This document shows, piece after piece, positions 10,185 through 21,598 of a stretch of DNA of 64,000 nucleotides. Position numbers and translations under genes: made by a program. Each line of letters opens with the position of its first letter. Within the stretch, counting starts at the first letter, position 1. The stretch spans positions 60,319,793-60,383,792 of the forward strand of contig OX326958.1 of the NCBI GenBank assembly GCA_946800325.1. The letters are read 5' to 3'. The notes under the pieces are model-generated. The model ran no database searches. It was not told where the DNA came from and saw only the letters and a program-made list of their open reading frames with translations. The stretch comes from Luzula sylvatica. Lineage: Eukaryota > Streptophyta > Magnoliopsida > Poales > Juncaceae.

Positions 10185-11180
10185 TTATCCTCCTTCAAAA
10201 TTAAACGAAGCGCTCACATGGATTGCTACTTTTCGACCGCCTCGAAATACTCCCTTTGAGATGTTGGAGATGAGAGAAATCGGCGCTTGTATCACTCGTT
10301 TTGCATATGTCGAAAGTGGCGTCAATATTTCCTCAATCTTGCTTCGAATTTTTCGAATTGCTTCATCGCTTGGAGTTTGATGAAGAGGAGTTGTGAGAGG
10401 CGTGAGTGTCTCGATTGTGTTTGATTTCCTTGATGAATCTACACAAGGTGAATTTCTATCATGAGAAGCATCATAGTTCTTATATGGATTAAAATTGATG
10501 ATATATGGAAAGAATTCACCTTGGAGAATTGTAGATTTCTCTTCTTGCTCGTTTGATAATTGCGCGTTTTCGTCGATTGGAGTGAGTTGAACCGTCTTTT
10601 GCAGAGTCGAATCCATTGACACCTTTTCTTCTTCAATGATCATTCCAATGCTTTCATCGAATCCCCCCATACTTGAACTCTTGTCGCCTTCAATCTCCAT
10701 GATCTCCTCTTTTGAAAACTCGAGATGAGAGGTGGTTATTTCTTCTTGTTTCATCTCTTTCGAGGGATTACTTGTTTTTTTCATTATCTCTTTCATCATT
10801 GCCATCATTTCCTCCATCCATCTTTTTAATTCTTGGTTTGGATCTTCGTTTTGGGATTGAAATGGTGGTGCTTGGCATTCAAATTCATATTGAGATTCGA
10901 GATCATTTTGAGAAGGTTCGTATATGGGGTTTGAGTAATTATTGGTGGTTTCGGTATAGGATTGTGTCTCATAACCCCATGGGGATTCGTTTTCGTATTG
11001 GCGAGCTTCGTAGATGGGATCTTGATAAAGGGTCTCGGTGCGTGCTTCATCGTATTGATTTGAGGGTGAACTTGAGAGCCAACCGAGCCTTCGTTCTCTA
11101 TCTTTCCTTTCTTCCATTTCTACCCATTCTTGAAATTCTAATTTTTGTATTTCTAGCTCGTGAACCTCTTGATTTGTCAT
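10185..11180 (-). CDS. N1 ORF of 331 residues, acidic, Gag-position protein of unknown function
   Basis: The only long open frame of N1, lying where gag normally lies (about 215 bp after the PBS). It starts MTNQEVHELEIQKLEFQEW, is rich in Glu/Gln/Tyr, and repeats a PIYE motif (QDPIYEARQYENE, SNPIYEPSQNDLE). A stretch near residues 125-145 (NQELKRWMEEMMAMMKEIMK) resembles the Gag segment NQEMKQMMEGMMSMMQ of H4, so part of it may be a diverged gag remnant. The C-terminal 80 residues (IRKIRSKIEEILTPL onward) are basic. I recognise no catalytic motif. It is followed by the GCGCTAGC-containing sequence that follows pol in H1, H4 and E5. Confidence 0.6.
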   Translation of the reverse strand: MTNQEVHELEIQKLEFQEWVEMEERKDRERRLGWLSSSPSNQYDEARTETLYQDPIYEARQYENESPWGYETQSYTETTNNYSNPIYEPSQNDLESQYEFECQAPPFQSQNEDPNQELKRWMEEMMAMMKEIMKKTSNPSKEMKQEEITTSHLEFSKEEIMEIEGDKSSSMGGFDESIGMIIEEEKVSMDSTLQKTVQLTPIDENAQLSNEQEEKSTILQGEFFPYIINFNPYKNYDASHDRNSPCVDSSRKSNTIETLTPLTTPLHQTPSDEAIRKIRSKIEEILTPLSTYAKRVIQAPISLISNISKGVFRGGRKVAIHVSASFNFEGG

Positions 11181-11393
11181 GGAGTCCGGATATCCTTTTG
11201 CGGCTCTACTGAGACGTATTAACTCTCAAAGCGATTTTGGTTTTTCTTGATGATCCATCTTGCTCCACTTCGTGTACCTTGCAAGAATAGAAAATTTTCG
11301 AAATTAGTGAAATATCAAGTTCAAATGTATCAAATCTATTAAAAATATCACTCGAGATTGCACGTTTGATTCAAAATTAGACTTAAACATTAC

Positions 11394-11411
11394 TCCCCGG
11401 TAGCGGCGCCA
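11394..11411 (-). promoter_or_regulatory. N1 primer-binding site (tRNA-Asp class)
   Basis: Minus-strand TGGCGCCGCTACCGGGGA, two bases inside the 5' LTR. It matches the Athila-type PBS thought to pair with the 3' end of tRNA-Asp. Its side of the LTR fixes 11414-13040 as the 5' LTR. Confidence 0.9.
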
Positions 11412-11413
11412 TT

Positions 11414-13040
11414 TGATGAGCGGGTTTTTGGTGGTAAAATTATCGTTGTATTCGAAAACCCGATTCAATCAACAAGTTGGAAAATATAGTTGTATAGTGG
11501 AAAATATGGTTGTATAGTGGAAAATATGCAAGTTCGTTCCACGAGGAGTATATGCGTCAAATAATGAACCAAAACTAGATGAGAAATAACGAAGAAAATT
11601 CACAGAACATAGTCCGTTACAACGGAAGTGGGTTCCGTTACAACGGACTTGAGTGAAAATTATGTCGCTAAAAGTGAGATGAACGTCCGTTACAACGGAG
11701 GCAACTCCGTTATAACGCACTATACTTGTCCGTTATAACGAACAGTGGTTGCGTTGCAACGGATTGGTTAATCCGTTTCAACGGACCGCGATGTCCGTTA
11801 CAACGCACTTGTATTGATTCCTTTGAATAAAAATTCTGACTAGTCCGTTACAACGAAACTCTAGGTGCGTTACAACGGAGTTCTAACCAACTGAATATTC
11901 AAGGATCAACCGTCTAGTCCGTTGTAACGCAGTGTGAGTTCCGTTATAACGGAAGTAGTTCTGGAATTCTGTTTGGAGATTTGAATTGGGAGCAGTTTGA
12001 TGGTTTGTTTTGGATTCGAATTTAGAAGTAATTAAACTAAGTAACAAGCACTAAAATCACACAAACAAACAAAGAAGATTTAGAGCAAAGAAAAAGAACT
12101 AAAGATTCGTTAAACCGAGAATTCTTTACACAACAAAATCCAATCAAACAACAATTAATCAAGTAATTGAAAAGGAGTACACCTAGTTGAGAAAGCCTCG
12201 AAGTGAAGCTCCTTGTCTCCTTGCCTCGCACCGAAAGATCCTTGCTTCTTGTCTCGAGAGTGATGGATTGTACCGAAAGGATGAAGCTCCCTTGTCTCGG
12301 ATCGCAATCACTTCGAAGAAACGCGGATCGAGTCACGGCACTTCTTCTCAAATCCACCGTAGGGAATAGCTCCTTGTCACGGCCCGATCTTCGAAGGATG
12401 AGAAGGATTCGTCGAAGGGATGAGCTCCCTTGTCTCGACTAGTCCTTGAGAGATTTTTCTTGATTGATCTTGAAGTATCTTGAAGGTTCTTGATTGTGCT
12501 TCACGGTTCTTGGAAGTTCTTGACGGTTCTTGGAAGTTCTTGAGAGGGAGAGAGAAGAGAGAGAGAGAAAGTGCTCCGAAGAGCGGGGAGAAGGGCCCCC
12601 AACTCGTGGCTCTTTTGGTTTTATTTATAGCACTCACGGAGTCTTCTTATTGGTCACGAGTTGGTGGAGAGGATTGGGGGTAATGAAGTAATTTCCACCA
12701 AAGGTAGGTGGGAAGGATAAGGGCTAAGGATTGAGTGGTTTTCGTGTGGACTTTTGTGTAAGTCTCTATCATGATTATTGTTTGCCTCCCGTCTCATTCA
12801 TGTACCGAATATATTAGTATAATATATCGTTTTCATTCCTCTTGACGTGTTGGAGACAACTACACTTTCCAAATTCCCAGAATTTCCTTCTAAAACCTGT
12901 AATTAAGCAATAAAACAAACTCAGTGAAGAAATATTCTTGTTATCTCAAATATGAACAATTCTATATATAAAGTTGTGATTCAAAAGGGCTAAAATCCCC
13001 AAATTAGATATCAAAAAGGTGCTTCATTTTCCTCTTATCA
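11414..13040 (-). repeat. N1 5' LTR (1627 bp) with promoter
   Basis: TG...CA LTR with TATAAATA on the minus strand at 12629-12622 as the likely promoter. The part right of it (U3) shares its first few hundred bases with the LTRs of H1 and H2. The part left of it (R/U5) carries the palindrome array at 11613-11952. A small GA-rich tract lies near 12545-12570. Confidence 0.9.
11613..11952. repeat. Palindrome array (CGTTRYAACG core) in N1 5' LTR
   Basis: A cluster of CCGTTACAACGG, CCGTTATAACGG and one-end variants (for example GCGTTGCAACGG). Adjacent sites are mostly 20-22 bp apart. The composite AACGGATTGGTTAATCCGTT is at 11758-11777. It lies downstream of the TATA box, so it would be transcribed. 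The N1 3' LTR lacks it. Confidence 0.85.
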
Positions 13041-16000
13041 GAATGCCCAAGTGTCATAGAAGAGAATGCGAGTGCGATGTACAAGAAATTCGATGCCTCA
13101 AACTCGTACAACCCGAATCTCCGAAACCATCCTAACTTTAGTTGGTCGAATCCCAACAATGCTCAACCCGACCCGTATCGACAAATGGTTGCGAAACCGG
13201 CCACATACCAACATCCAAATGCAACACAAGCGGTTCAAAAATCACTTCCAACTCAAGAACCGAATCAAGAAATGAAGCTAATGATGGAAGGAATGATGTC
13301 GATGATGCAAGAGATGAAGCAAGAATTTGGGGTTGTGAGACAAGAGATTTCGAACACAAATCGGCACGTAGGTAATTTGGAGACTCAAATGAACCAAATG
13401 GCTACTCGGGTTAATGTACTCGAAACACAAGGCTCGTCCCGATTACAATCTCAACCTCTAGCACCACTCGAGCAAAGACACGTGAATGCGATATTGCTCC
13501 GAAGCGGTAAAGAGGTAGGTACGAGTTCGAAGAAAGCAAAGGAGGTGGAAGAAGAGAAAGAATTGGAGGTACCGGTCCAAAAGGAAATGTCAACTCAAGC
13601 TTCAACGAGCCGAGAAACTCCAATCCAAGCAAGGGAGCCCGAGATAGCGGTTCATGTCAAGCCACCTTTTCCGAATCGCCTAGCAAAGCCGGTCGAATCA
13701 AACAATGATGTGCTCGCAATTCTCAAAAAGGTAGAAGTAAATATTCCTCTCATTGAAGCTATTAAAGAGGTACCGAGATTAGCCAAATATCTCAAGGATC
13801 TTTGCACGAATAAGAGGAAAATCAAGGGACACGAAACAATAAGTATGGGGGAAAGTGTATCGGCAATTGTCAAGCTTCCGCAAAAACACAAGGATCCGGG
13901 GATGTTCGTAATCCCGTGCAAAATTGGGCAACACGAATTGCCAAAGTGCATGCTCGATTTAGGCGCCTCGATCCATGTTATGCCATACTCGGTTTATGTC
14001 ACTCTCGATCTCGGCCCTCTCGAAGATACCCAAGTGGTGATTCAACTCGCCGATCGATCAACGACAAGACCGGTTGGGGTAATCGAAGACGTGCTTGTAA
14101 CGGTGAATGGATTGCTCTTTCCGGTGGATTTTTACGTGTTAGATATGAATGAAGGAAATAACGACTCGATCCCAATTCTCCTTGGAAGACCATTCTTGAA
14201 GACGGCTCGAACCAAGATCGATGTACACGCGGGAGAGCTCACCATGGAGTTTGACGATGAGGTAATTAAATTCAATATTTTTGATAAACTAAAAGAACCA
14301 ATGCTAGGTACACTTAACTTGAGCGCGCTTGATGTAATTGACGAATGTGTACAAGAAGTTTCGAATCGAATCTTTGAAAATTTTCAAGAACATATCAACC
14401 CATTGATTGAAGAATTCGAGGGATGTGATAATCCACTTTTCGAGGTCGAGCCGGAAATAGAAGAAGAAAGGAGTCTAGTTCAAGCGATCTTTTTGGGGGA
14501 GCTCGAAATTCCGATGCAAAGAACTCCACCTTCAACCGAGCAACCACCAAGGTTAGATTTAAAACCACTTCCAAATGGATTGAAATATGTTTTTTTAGGT
14601 GAAGGGGAGACATTACCGGTAATAATCGCATCGAGCTTAGCCAAAGAGGAAGAAGAGAAGCTAATAGAAGTGCTAAAGAAAAACAAGAAAGCTTTTGGAT
14701 GAACACTCTCCGACATACCCGGCATTAGTCCATCCATGTGCACACATCGAATCCTCCTCGAAGACGAATCGAAACCGTCAAGGGAACCTCAACGAAGGCT
14801 CAATCCGCCCATGATGAAAGTGGTGAAGAAAGAAATAATCAAGCTTTTGGATGCGGGGATAATCTATCCTATTACCGACTCGAAATGGGTTTCAACAATT
14901 CATGTGGTACCAAAGAAAACGGGAATAACAATTGTTGAGAACGAAGAAGGTGAGCAAGTACCGACAAGGATCCAAAATGGGTGGAGAGTTTGCATCGATT
15001 ATCGAAAATTGAGCAAAGCGACAAAGAAGGACCATTTTCCTCTACCATTCATCGATCAAATGCTCGAAAGACTCGCGGGAGAACCGTACTATTGTTTCCT
15101 CGATGGATTCTCGGGGTACTTCCAAATTCCAATCGCACCCGAAGATCATGAGAAGACGACTTTCACGTGCCCGTTTGGAACTTTCACTTATCGACGCATG
15201 CCATTCGGCCTATGCAACGCTCCCGGCACATTTCAAAGGTGTATGCTTTCTATTTTCTCTGATTATATTTCTAAATTCATTGAAGTTTTTATGGATGATT
15301 TTTCGGTATTTGGAGATTCTTTCGATTCTTGCTTAGGCAATTTATCACAAATACTCGAAAAATGCATCGAAGCTAACCTTGTCTTAAATTTTGAAAAATG
15401 CCACTTCATGGTGAGCGAAGGAATTGTTTTAGGTCATCTCATCTCAAAAAAGGGAATGGAGGTCGACAAGGCGAAAATCGATGTGATCAAAATGCTCCCT
15501 TATCCAAAGACGATGAAGGATGTGAGGTCTTTTCTCGGCCATGCCGGTTTTTATCGGCGGTTCATTCAAGATTTTTCGAAGATATCTCAACCAATGTGTC
15601 AACTCCTTCAAAAAGATGTGAAATTCGAGTTCGACAAGAAGTGCGAGAATGCATTCGACATGCTCAAGGAGAAGCTTTGCTCAGCACCAATCATCAAGCC
15701 TCCAAATTGGGAACTTCCATTCGAGATCATGTGCGATGCAAGCGATTCAAGTGTGGGTGCGGTGCTCGGCCAAAGGGTAGGTAAAGATCCTCACATCATT
15801 GCATACGCCTCGAAGACCCTCGACAATGTGCAAAGAAATTACACCACAACCGAAAAGGAGCTCCTTGCCATCGTGTTCGCCTTGGAGAAATTTCGATCGT
15901 ACCTCTTGGGTACCAAGGTAATAGTGTTCTCGGATCACGGGGCTTTAAAGCATTTGATGAAAAAGAAGGAATGTAAGCCGAGATTACTTCGGTGGATCTT

Positions 16001-17459
16001 ATTGCTCCAAGAGTTCAATCTCGAAATAAAGGATAAAAAGGGGTGCGAGAATCTTGTAGCGGACCACCTAAGCCGGCTCCCGTTGGAGGAGGACGATCAC
16101 ATACCGATTCGAGACGAGTTTCCCGAAGAGCATATCCTCGCGGCCCGAATCGACACACCTTGGTACGCCGACTTGGTGAACAATATTGTCACGAAGCGAT
16201 TCCCTCCGAATTTCTCGCAAGCTCAACGGAATAAGATGAAAAGCAATGCCCGCTTTTACATTTGGGAGGACCCGATTCCCTTTCGCGTATGCCCCGATCA
16301 AGTAATTCGAAAATGTGTTCACCAACATGAGGTACAATCTATCTTATCCTTTTGTCATAATTTGCAATGCGGTGGACATTTCGGCATAACTCGTACCGCC
16401 CACAAGGTACTTGAATGTGGATTCTATTGGCCAACTCTTCACAAAGATGATTCAAGCTTTGTGAAGAGTTGCGAAAATTGCCAAAGGACGGGAAACTTGG
16501 GCCGTAAAGATCAAATGCCCCTTCAATCCATTTACATGTGTGAACCATTTGATGCATGGGGCATTGACTTTATGGGTCCTTTTCCTATGTCCTTTGGATA
16601 CACTTACATTTTACTTGCCGTAGATTACGTGACGAAATGGGTGGAGGCAATACCAACAAGAAACGCGGATTCGAAAACGGTGGTCGAATTTCTCAAAAAG
16701 AATGTCTTCCAAAGATTCGGGGTTCCGAAGGTTTTGATAAGCGATCGAGGGACGCATTTTTGCAACAAGAGCCTCCAAACCTTGCTCGAGAAGTACCATG
16801 TGAGCCACTGAACTTCAACCGCATACCACCCGCAAACGAATGGCCAAGCCGAAGTATCTAATCGAGAAATCAAGTCTATCCTCGAGAAAGTGGTGAATCC
16901 TTCGAGAAAGGATTGGAGCTCTCGACTAGGCGATGCTCTATGGGCGTACCGTACGGCTTTCAAAACTCTTATAGGTATGACCCCTTTCAAATTGGTTTAT
17001 GGGAAGGCGTGCCATTTGCCGGTGGAAATCGAACATATGGCCTTTTGGGCAATAAAGCAATTCACATTGGACTACCCGAAGGATGCATTGACTCGAAAAT
17101 TGCAACTTCTCGAATTGGACGAATTTCGACAAAACGCTTATGATAACTCGAGTTTGTGCAAGGCACAAGCCAAGAGATTCCATGATCGAATGATTAAAAA
17201 GAAAGATTTTCATGTGGAGGAAAGAGTGTTGCTATTTAACTCTCGTCTCAAGCTTTTCCCCGGGAAAGTTCGGTCCCGATGGATCGGACCATTTGTGGTC
17301 ACTAATGTGACTACATGTGGGGTTGTCGAAATTCTAAGCGAAGAAACGAACAAAACTTTCAAGGTGAACGGCCATCGACTCAAGCACTACCACACAAACT
17401 TCGAAACTGGGTGGATGGAGGAGCAAGCTCTAGAACCCATCGACAACTCACAAAGATGA
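13041..17459 (+). pseudogene. H1 gag C-terminus, protease, RT, RNase H and integrase, two nonsense codons
   Basis: A single frame continues gag after N1 and runs through Athila pol. It shows Gag tail (NPNLRNHPNFSWSNPNNAQP), aspartic protease (MLDLGASIHVMPYSVY near 13950), RT ([32 protein letters not shown] near 15290), RNase H ([39 protein letters not shown]), the integrase zinc-binding region ([20 protein letters not shown]) and the DDE core ([34 protein letters not shown]), then the tail ([15 protein letters not shown]). Stops interrupt it at 14700-14702 (Trp codon in relatives, now TGA) and 16809-16811 (Arg CGA in relatives, now TGA). No frameshift is visible. Translation would have ended at 17459. 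Confidence 0.92.
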
Positions 17460-18677
17460 GCTCGGCCAAGTCGAGCTCAAGACGTTAAACAAGAGCGCTA
17501 GCGAGGGAGGCACACCCACGCATCAAAGGTTGTATCTCTCTATTATCCCTCTTTTTGAAATTTTCGACTTTTTATACTTGAGGACAAGTATTCTCTAAGT
17601 GTGGGGGGGTAACAAACAATCTTTGACCTGAGCCCAATTAAAAATTTAAAAATCAGGGAAACTTAAAAAATTTAAAAAAAAAATATTTTTCTTAAACCTG
17701 GGAGCTTGCTGAGTCATAATACACATATAAATTGCATAAAAAAGATTTTTCTCCACTTCATTGAAATAATTTGTTGGTTTTTAAAAAAAAAATTTCACCA
17801 AACCACCATTTTTACTCTCAAAATTTTAATTTTACATAATATTTGAAGAATTGCGGTTGAAATCTTTAAGAGATTCTTTCGGGGATTTAAGCCCTAATCG
17901 ATATTTTCACAAATTAATGAGTTTTTGATCAATCCTCGATTTACATGACACGCCATTTTCATTAAATAAACCCATTTTGAACTTGGAATTTCTAAAAAGT
18001 TTTGTTTGAACCAATTTAGTAAGTTTTGCTTGAATCTAAAATTTGACCATTTGCACTTAAAGAGCTCCACCGTTCATGGGGATTCGAAATTACACTAACG
18101 GGAACCAATTTGCGCTCAAAGTTTGATTCGATGAGCTCATGCACCTTGATTAAGTAATGAGTGGTGTGAGTCATGACCACTTGTTGGCTAAAGGGGTGCA
18201 TGAGTCGTAGTAAACCGAAGTAGTCGGTTCTTGGTGTGAGTCATGATCAAGAGTCGATGCGAAAAAGTTTTCTACAATCACGAATTAAAGCGCTTTCGAT
18301 TGTCGAGTCCGTGCGATTGATTAAGTAATGAGTGGTGTGAGTCATGACCAATTGTTGGCTAAAGATTGCGCGGATCCATGGGGTTTTACTAAGTAATGAG
18401 TGGTGTGAGTCATGACCACTTGTTATCCCAAAGGACACACATGGGGACCATCGAAAGCAACAACGAACAAAAGAAAAGAAATAAAAAGAATAAAAGAAAA
18501 GAAGAACAGAAATAAAAAGAATAAAAAGGAAAGAAAAGGAGTTCAAAAATCGAGCGCAAGTTGGGAAAATTTAGTAGAAATCGAAGATGAACCAAGTACT
18601 AACGTACCGAACGGTTTAAAAAGTGACAAATTACATTTAAGAAACGATTTTTGCAAAACGGAAAAATTGGGGATATT
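17460..18677 (+). other. H1 3' spacer with internal polypurine tract
   Basis: No env-like ORF. Just after pol is a block conserved in H4 and E5 (GAGCGCTAGCGAGGGAGGCA at about 17490, then CTTGAGGACAAG). A purine tract follows (17597-17613, AAGTGTGGGGGGGTAAC) that resembles a PPT but lies about 1.07 kb before the LTR. The remainder is AT-rich and repeats the phrase AGTAATGAGTGGTGTGAGTC three times (near 18154, 18325, 18391). A second, weaker purine tract (GGAAAAATTGGGGATATT) directly adjoins the 3' LTR. Confidence 0.75.
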
Positions 18678-20195
18678 TGATAAGAGCAAAATTAAGCACA
18701 TTTTTAGTATATAATTTAGGGATTTTAGCTCTTTCAAAAGTTACCTTCGTGTATATAATTGTTCATATTTAAGATTGCAAGAATATTTCTTCACTAAGTG
18801 TGTTTTATTGATAATTTCAGGTTTTTGGGCGAACGTTTTTGACATTCCAACAGTTTAGTTGTCTTCCCCTCCTCGCGCCGATAAAATCGATATATTATAC
18901 TGCCCATTTCGGTACACGTATGAAGAAGGAGGCAAGTAATCTACCACACAAAAGTCTACACCAAATTTTATACGAAAACCACTCACACTTTAACCACCAT
19001 TCAGCCCACCTTCCTCACCTACAATTAGCAAACTACCCTCAATCCTCTCAACCATCTCTTGACCAATGAGAAGGCTCCAAATGCACTATAAATAGACCCC
19101 AAGGGCCCATGGGGCAGGCTGGATGCTTTTCTACTCTCTCACTTTCTTCTTCACTCTCTCTCTCTCTCTCCAAGAACTCTCAAGATTTCTCAAGAACTCT
19201 CAAGAACCACTCAAGTTTCATTAATTCGGGAATTTCCTCCATCTCCAGATTCAAGCTTTCTTCATTTGGTGAAAAGATCTAAGCAAGTCGTAAAAGAGAC
19301 ACTCCACAACCGGACGCGAAGCCTTCTTCATCCGGTGAAAACGTGTTCTTAATTTCCGGTCTCGAAGCCTTCTTCAACCGGGAAAGTCGACTTCTTCAAG
19401 ACGAGAAAACCGCTCAATCTCCTAGCTTCCTAGCGATTCGAGCATCAATCGTTCACACTCACAAGGAAGGAGTACGTCTAATCACGTTGAAGCTTTCTTC
19501 TCGTTTTAGGTGTAGTCTTTTCAATTCTCGAATTTGTTGTGTAAATATAACTTGTTTGATTCTAAAAATCTTTGTTCTAATTTGAGTTTTTAAATTTGAT
19601 CTTTTTCTCTTTATTCTCTTAATCTCAGTTTAATTATTTTCCAAAACGAATCTAGAACCAAACTTAATTTAAAAACTTCAAATAGAAAACTAACTCAGAA
19701 ATCCAGTATATATTCTTGTTTAACCTAATTCTGTATATTCTAGATCTGGAAAGTTAAAATTGTTTCTTTCATTGCATAGATCTTGATTTCTTGTTTCGGG
19801 AACTTTTTGAATCGTTGAATTTTCATGAAATATTTGAATTGATATGAATTTTTGAAAACTGTCACTTAAACTGAAAACCTGCTGTTTTCAGGGACTGTTT
19901 TTCAGAGACCTGATTGTAATTCGTTAATAATTTTTAATTTCGTTGTCCAAATTGTTTGAAATTTTAGGATAAATTTGATAATATTCAGACCTATCTCTAC
20001 ACAAATTTTCATTAATTTTGGAAACTTCAAAATAATTATTTTAAAGATCTGAATTTTAATCATATTTTGACGCAATAGCTCCCTGTGGAACGAATCTATT
20101 ATTTTCTGCTATACAACCATATAATTCACTTGTTTGATATTACGGGACTTTAAAACAACGATACGCATTTTAGACGTGCAAAAAGACCGTTATCA
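18678..20195 (+). repeat. H1 3' LTR (1518 bp)
   Basis: Starts TGATAAGAGC and ends GACCGTTATCA, as in the LTRs of H2 and H3. A TATAAATA box is at 19087-19094, followed by a CT-rich leader. It contains no palindrome array. The next five bases (TTGTA, 20196-20200) should be the target duplication; the partner copy is outside the window. Confidence 0.88.
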
Positions 20196-20480
20196 TTGTA
20201 ACGGATATGATCCGTTGTAACGGAGTTGTTCACGAGTTAGTCCGTTGTAACGGACCCTAAGTTGCGTTATAACGGACATGTTTCTGGCAATTTGGACAAA
20301 GGTTTGCAGAAAATAGCGTTATAACGGACCTAGGTTGCGTTATAACGGACATGTTTCTGGCAATTTTGGCCAAACTCCGGAATAAATAGCGTTGTAACGG
20401 ACTTGAGTTCCGTTATAACGGAGTGATGGGAACTGGGGTTCCGTTATAACGGACTATGGTGCGTTATAACGGAATAGTTT
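20196..20480. repeat. Palindrome array next to H1
   Basis: About a dozen CGTTRYAACG sites in the DNA into which H1 inserted. Neighbouring pairs such as CCGTTGTAACGG and GCGTTATAACGG are spaced 20-22 bp, with a longer repeat unit (CGGACATGTTTCTGGCAATT) at about 20275 and 20346. If TTGTA is the H1 target site, H1 inserted inside one of the palindromes. Confidence 0.8.
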
Positions 20481-21275
20481 CTGTTTGCTAATTTTGTTTT
20501 CGTGATAACTTTGGCTACACAACTCGGAATTTTGAGTTCTTTATATCGATATGATCGGCATCAATCATTCTAGCATATTAGATAATTAATTATTTAGAAT
20601 AATTAGTCTCCCTAAATAAATCATATGCATTTAGAAATCTTGTGATAGTGATATAATACGATTATGTCACGAATTATGAAACATGAATGTCATGATCCCT
20701 CATAATATTTAAGTCATGGAAATGCCTTCCATATTCACAACCACTATGTTCGGTACTACGTCTCACATGGGTTTAGGCCAAAGCCGACATGGGTTATTGT
20801 AGTCATCGACGGGGTGACAAGCGTTAAATAGGGACTGATAAGGGTTAAGGCCAAAGTCGGCTTATTAGTAGTTTATTTGAATGATACGTTGAGTATGGTT
20901 GTGATTTAACCATTCAAGCCAGTAAGGGTTAAGGCCAAAGCCGGCTTGATTGGAAGTTCGGGGCATAGATAGGATGCACACACGGAAATGGGATTGTATA
21001 TGATATGATCCATCACCGAAATCGTATAAAGGTTCAAGAGTCGCATTTGATGCGATTGGATATAATCCTACCTAAATAGCGAGATCCCACTAGTCTGCCA
21101 AAGCAACTTATGGGAGGATCGTGATATATGGGTCTTGAGTGTTATGGACTTGGAGTCCCGTATCGGTATGAGGGTTATCGATTCGATAAAAATAACACAT
21201 TCATATAATTATCATATAAGCCTATAGGATAAGTACGCAACGTTAGTAATCAATCTTTTATTTCATTTGTAGAAT
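20481..21275 (+). other. Copia leader or LTR remnant
   Basis: Noncoding sequence in front of the Copia gag. Three copies of a GGTTAAGGCCAAAGCCGGCT-like phrase lie near 20782, 20846 and 20937. I see no clear LTR end and no initiator-Met PBS. TTTCATTTGTAG just before the gag ATG looks like a splice acceptor. Confidence 0.45.
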
Positions 21276-21598
21276 ATGTCTTCTAGTAACACCAACACCA
21301 TGTCGATTAGATCGACGTTAGAAAAGGATAAGCTAGTGGGTCGGAACTACTTGGACTGGCACCGAAACCTGAGAATAGTTCTTAGGCAAGAGGGAAAAAG
21401 TCACGTATTGGATACGGAACTAGTGGAACCGGGCCCCGATGCTACGGCCGATGAAAAGGCCGCGTTTGAGAAACTTAAGAAGGACTCGAATGATGTTACG
21501 TGCCTCATGTTGGCATGTATGGACGCTAGTCTTCAAAAGCAGTTTGAGGACTCGGATGCGCACATAATAGACGTTGTGCTCAAGGAAATGTTCCTTTC
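21276..21598 (+). pseudogene. Ty1/Copia gag, 5' part
   Basis: Starts with an ATG and encodes the typical Copia Gag N-terminus (LEKDKLVGRNYLDWHRNLRI, then VLRQEGKSHVLDTELVEPG and CLMLACMDASLQKQFED). After DVVLKEMF the sequence jumps out of frame into integrase. The rest of gag, the zinc knuckle, protease and the integrase N-terminus are deleted. Confidence 0.85.

Larger units (their letters stand above)
7133..13040 (-). mobile_element. Nested non-autonomous Athila-related element N1 (TSD GAATG)
   Basis: Complete insertion bounded by TG...CA ends and the exact 5-bp duplication GAATG (7128-7132 and 13041-13045). It reads leftwards: 5' LTR 11414-13040, PBS 11394-11411, one long ORF (10185-11180), shrunken pol remnants (9489-10034), 3' spacer, PPT 8205-8220, 3' LTR 7133-8204. 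The two LTRs differ in length (1627 versus 1072 bp) because the 3' copy lacks the palindrome array. With no complete pol it would depend on Athila proteins in trans. Confidence 0.9.
6417..20195 (+). mobile_element. Athila-type Ty3/Gypsy element H1 (5' LTR outside window; carries nested N1)
   Basis: Plus-strand Athila element assembled from gag 6447-7132, gag-pol 13041-17459, a 3' spacer 17460-18677 and a 3' LTR 18678-20195. Its 5' LTR and leader must lie left of the window because the LINE interrupts its gag near 6416. Element N1 (7133-13040) interrupts gag again. Pol order is PR-RT-RNaseH-IN with no archaeal-type second RNase H and no chromodomain, which fits the Athila lineage. Two nonsense codons and an internal gag deletion make it non-functional. 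Confidence 0.9.

Noticed and set aside
18412..18714. Lys-rich 100-codon ORF in the H1 3' spacer as an env gene
   Set aside because: It starts in a conserved noncoding spacer, is dominated by AAAAGAAA-type sequence, has no signal peptide or membrane segment, and is absent from H4 and E5.
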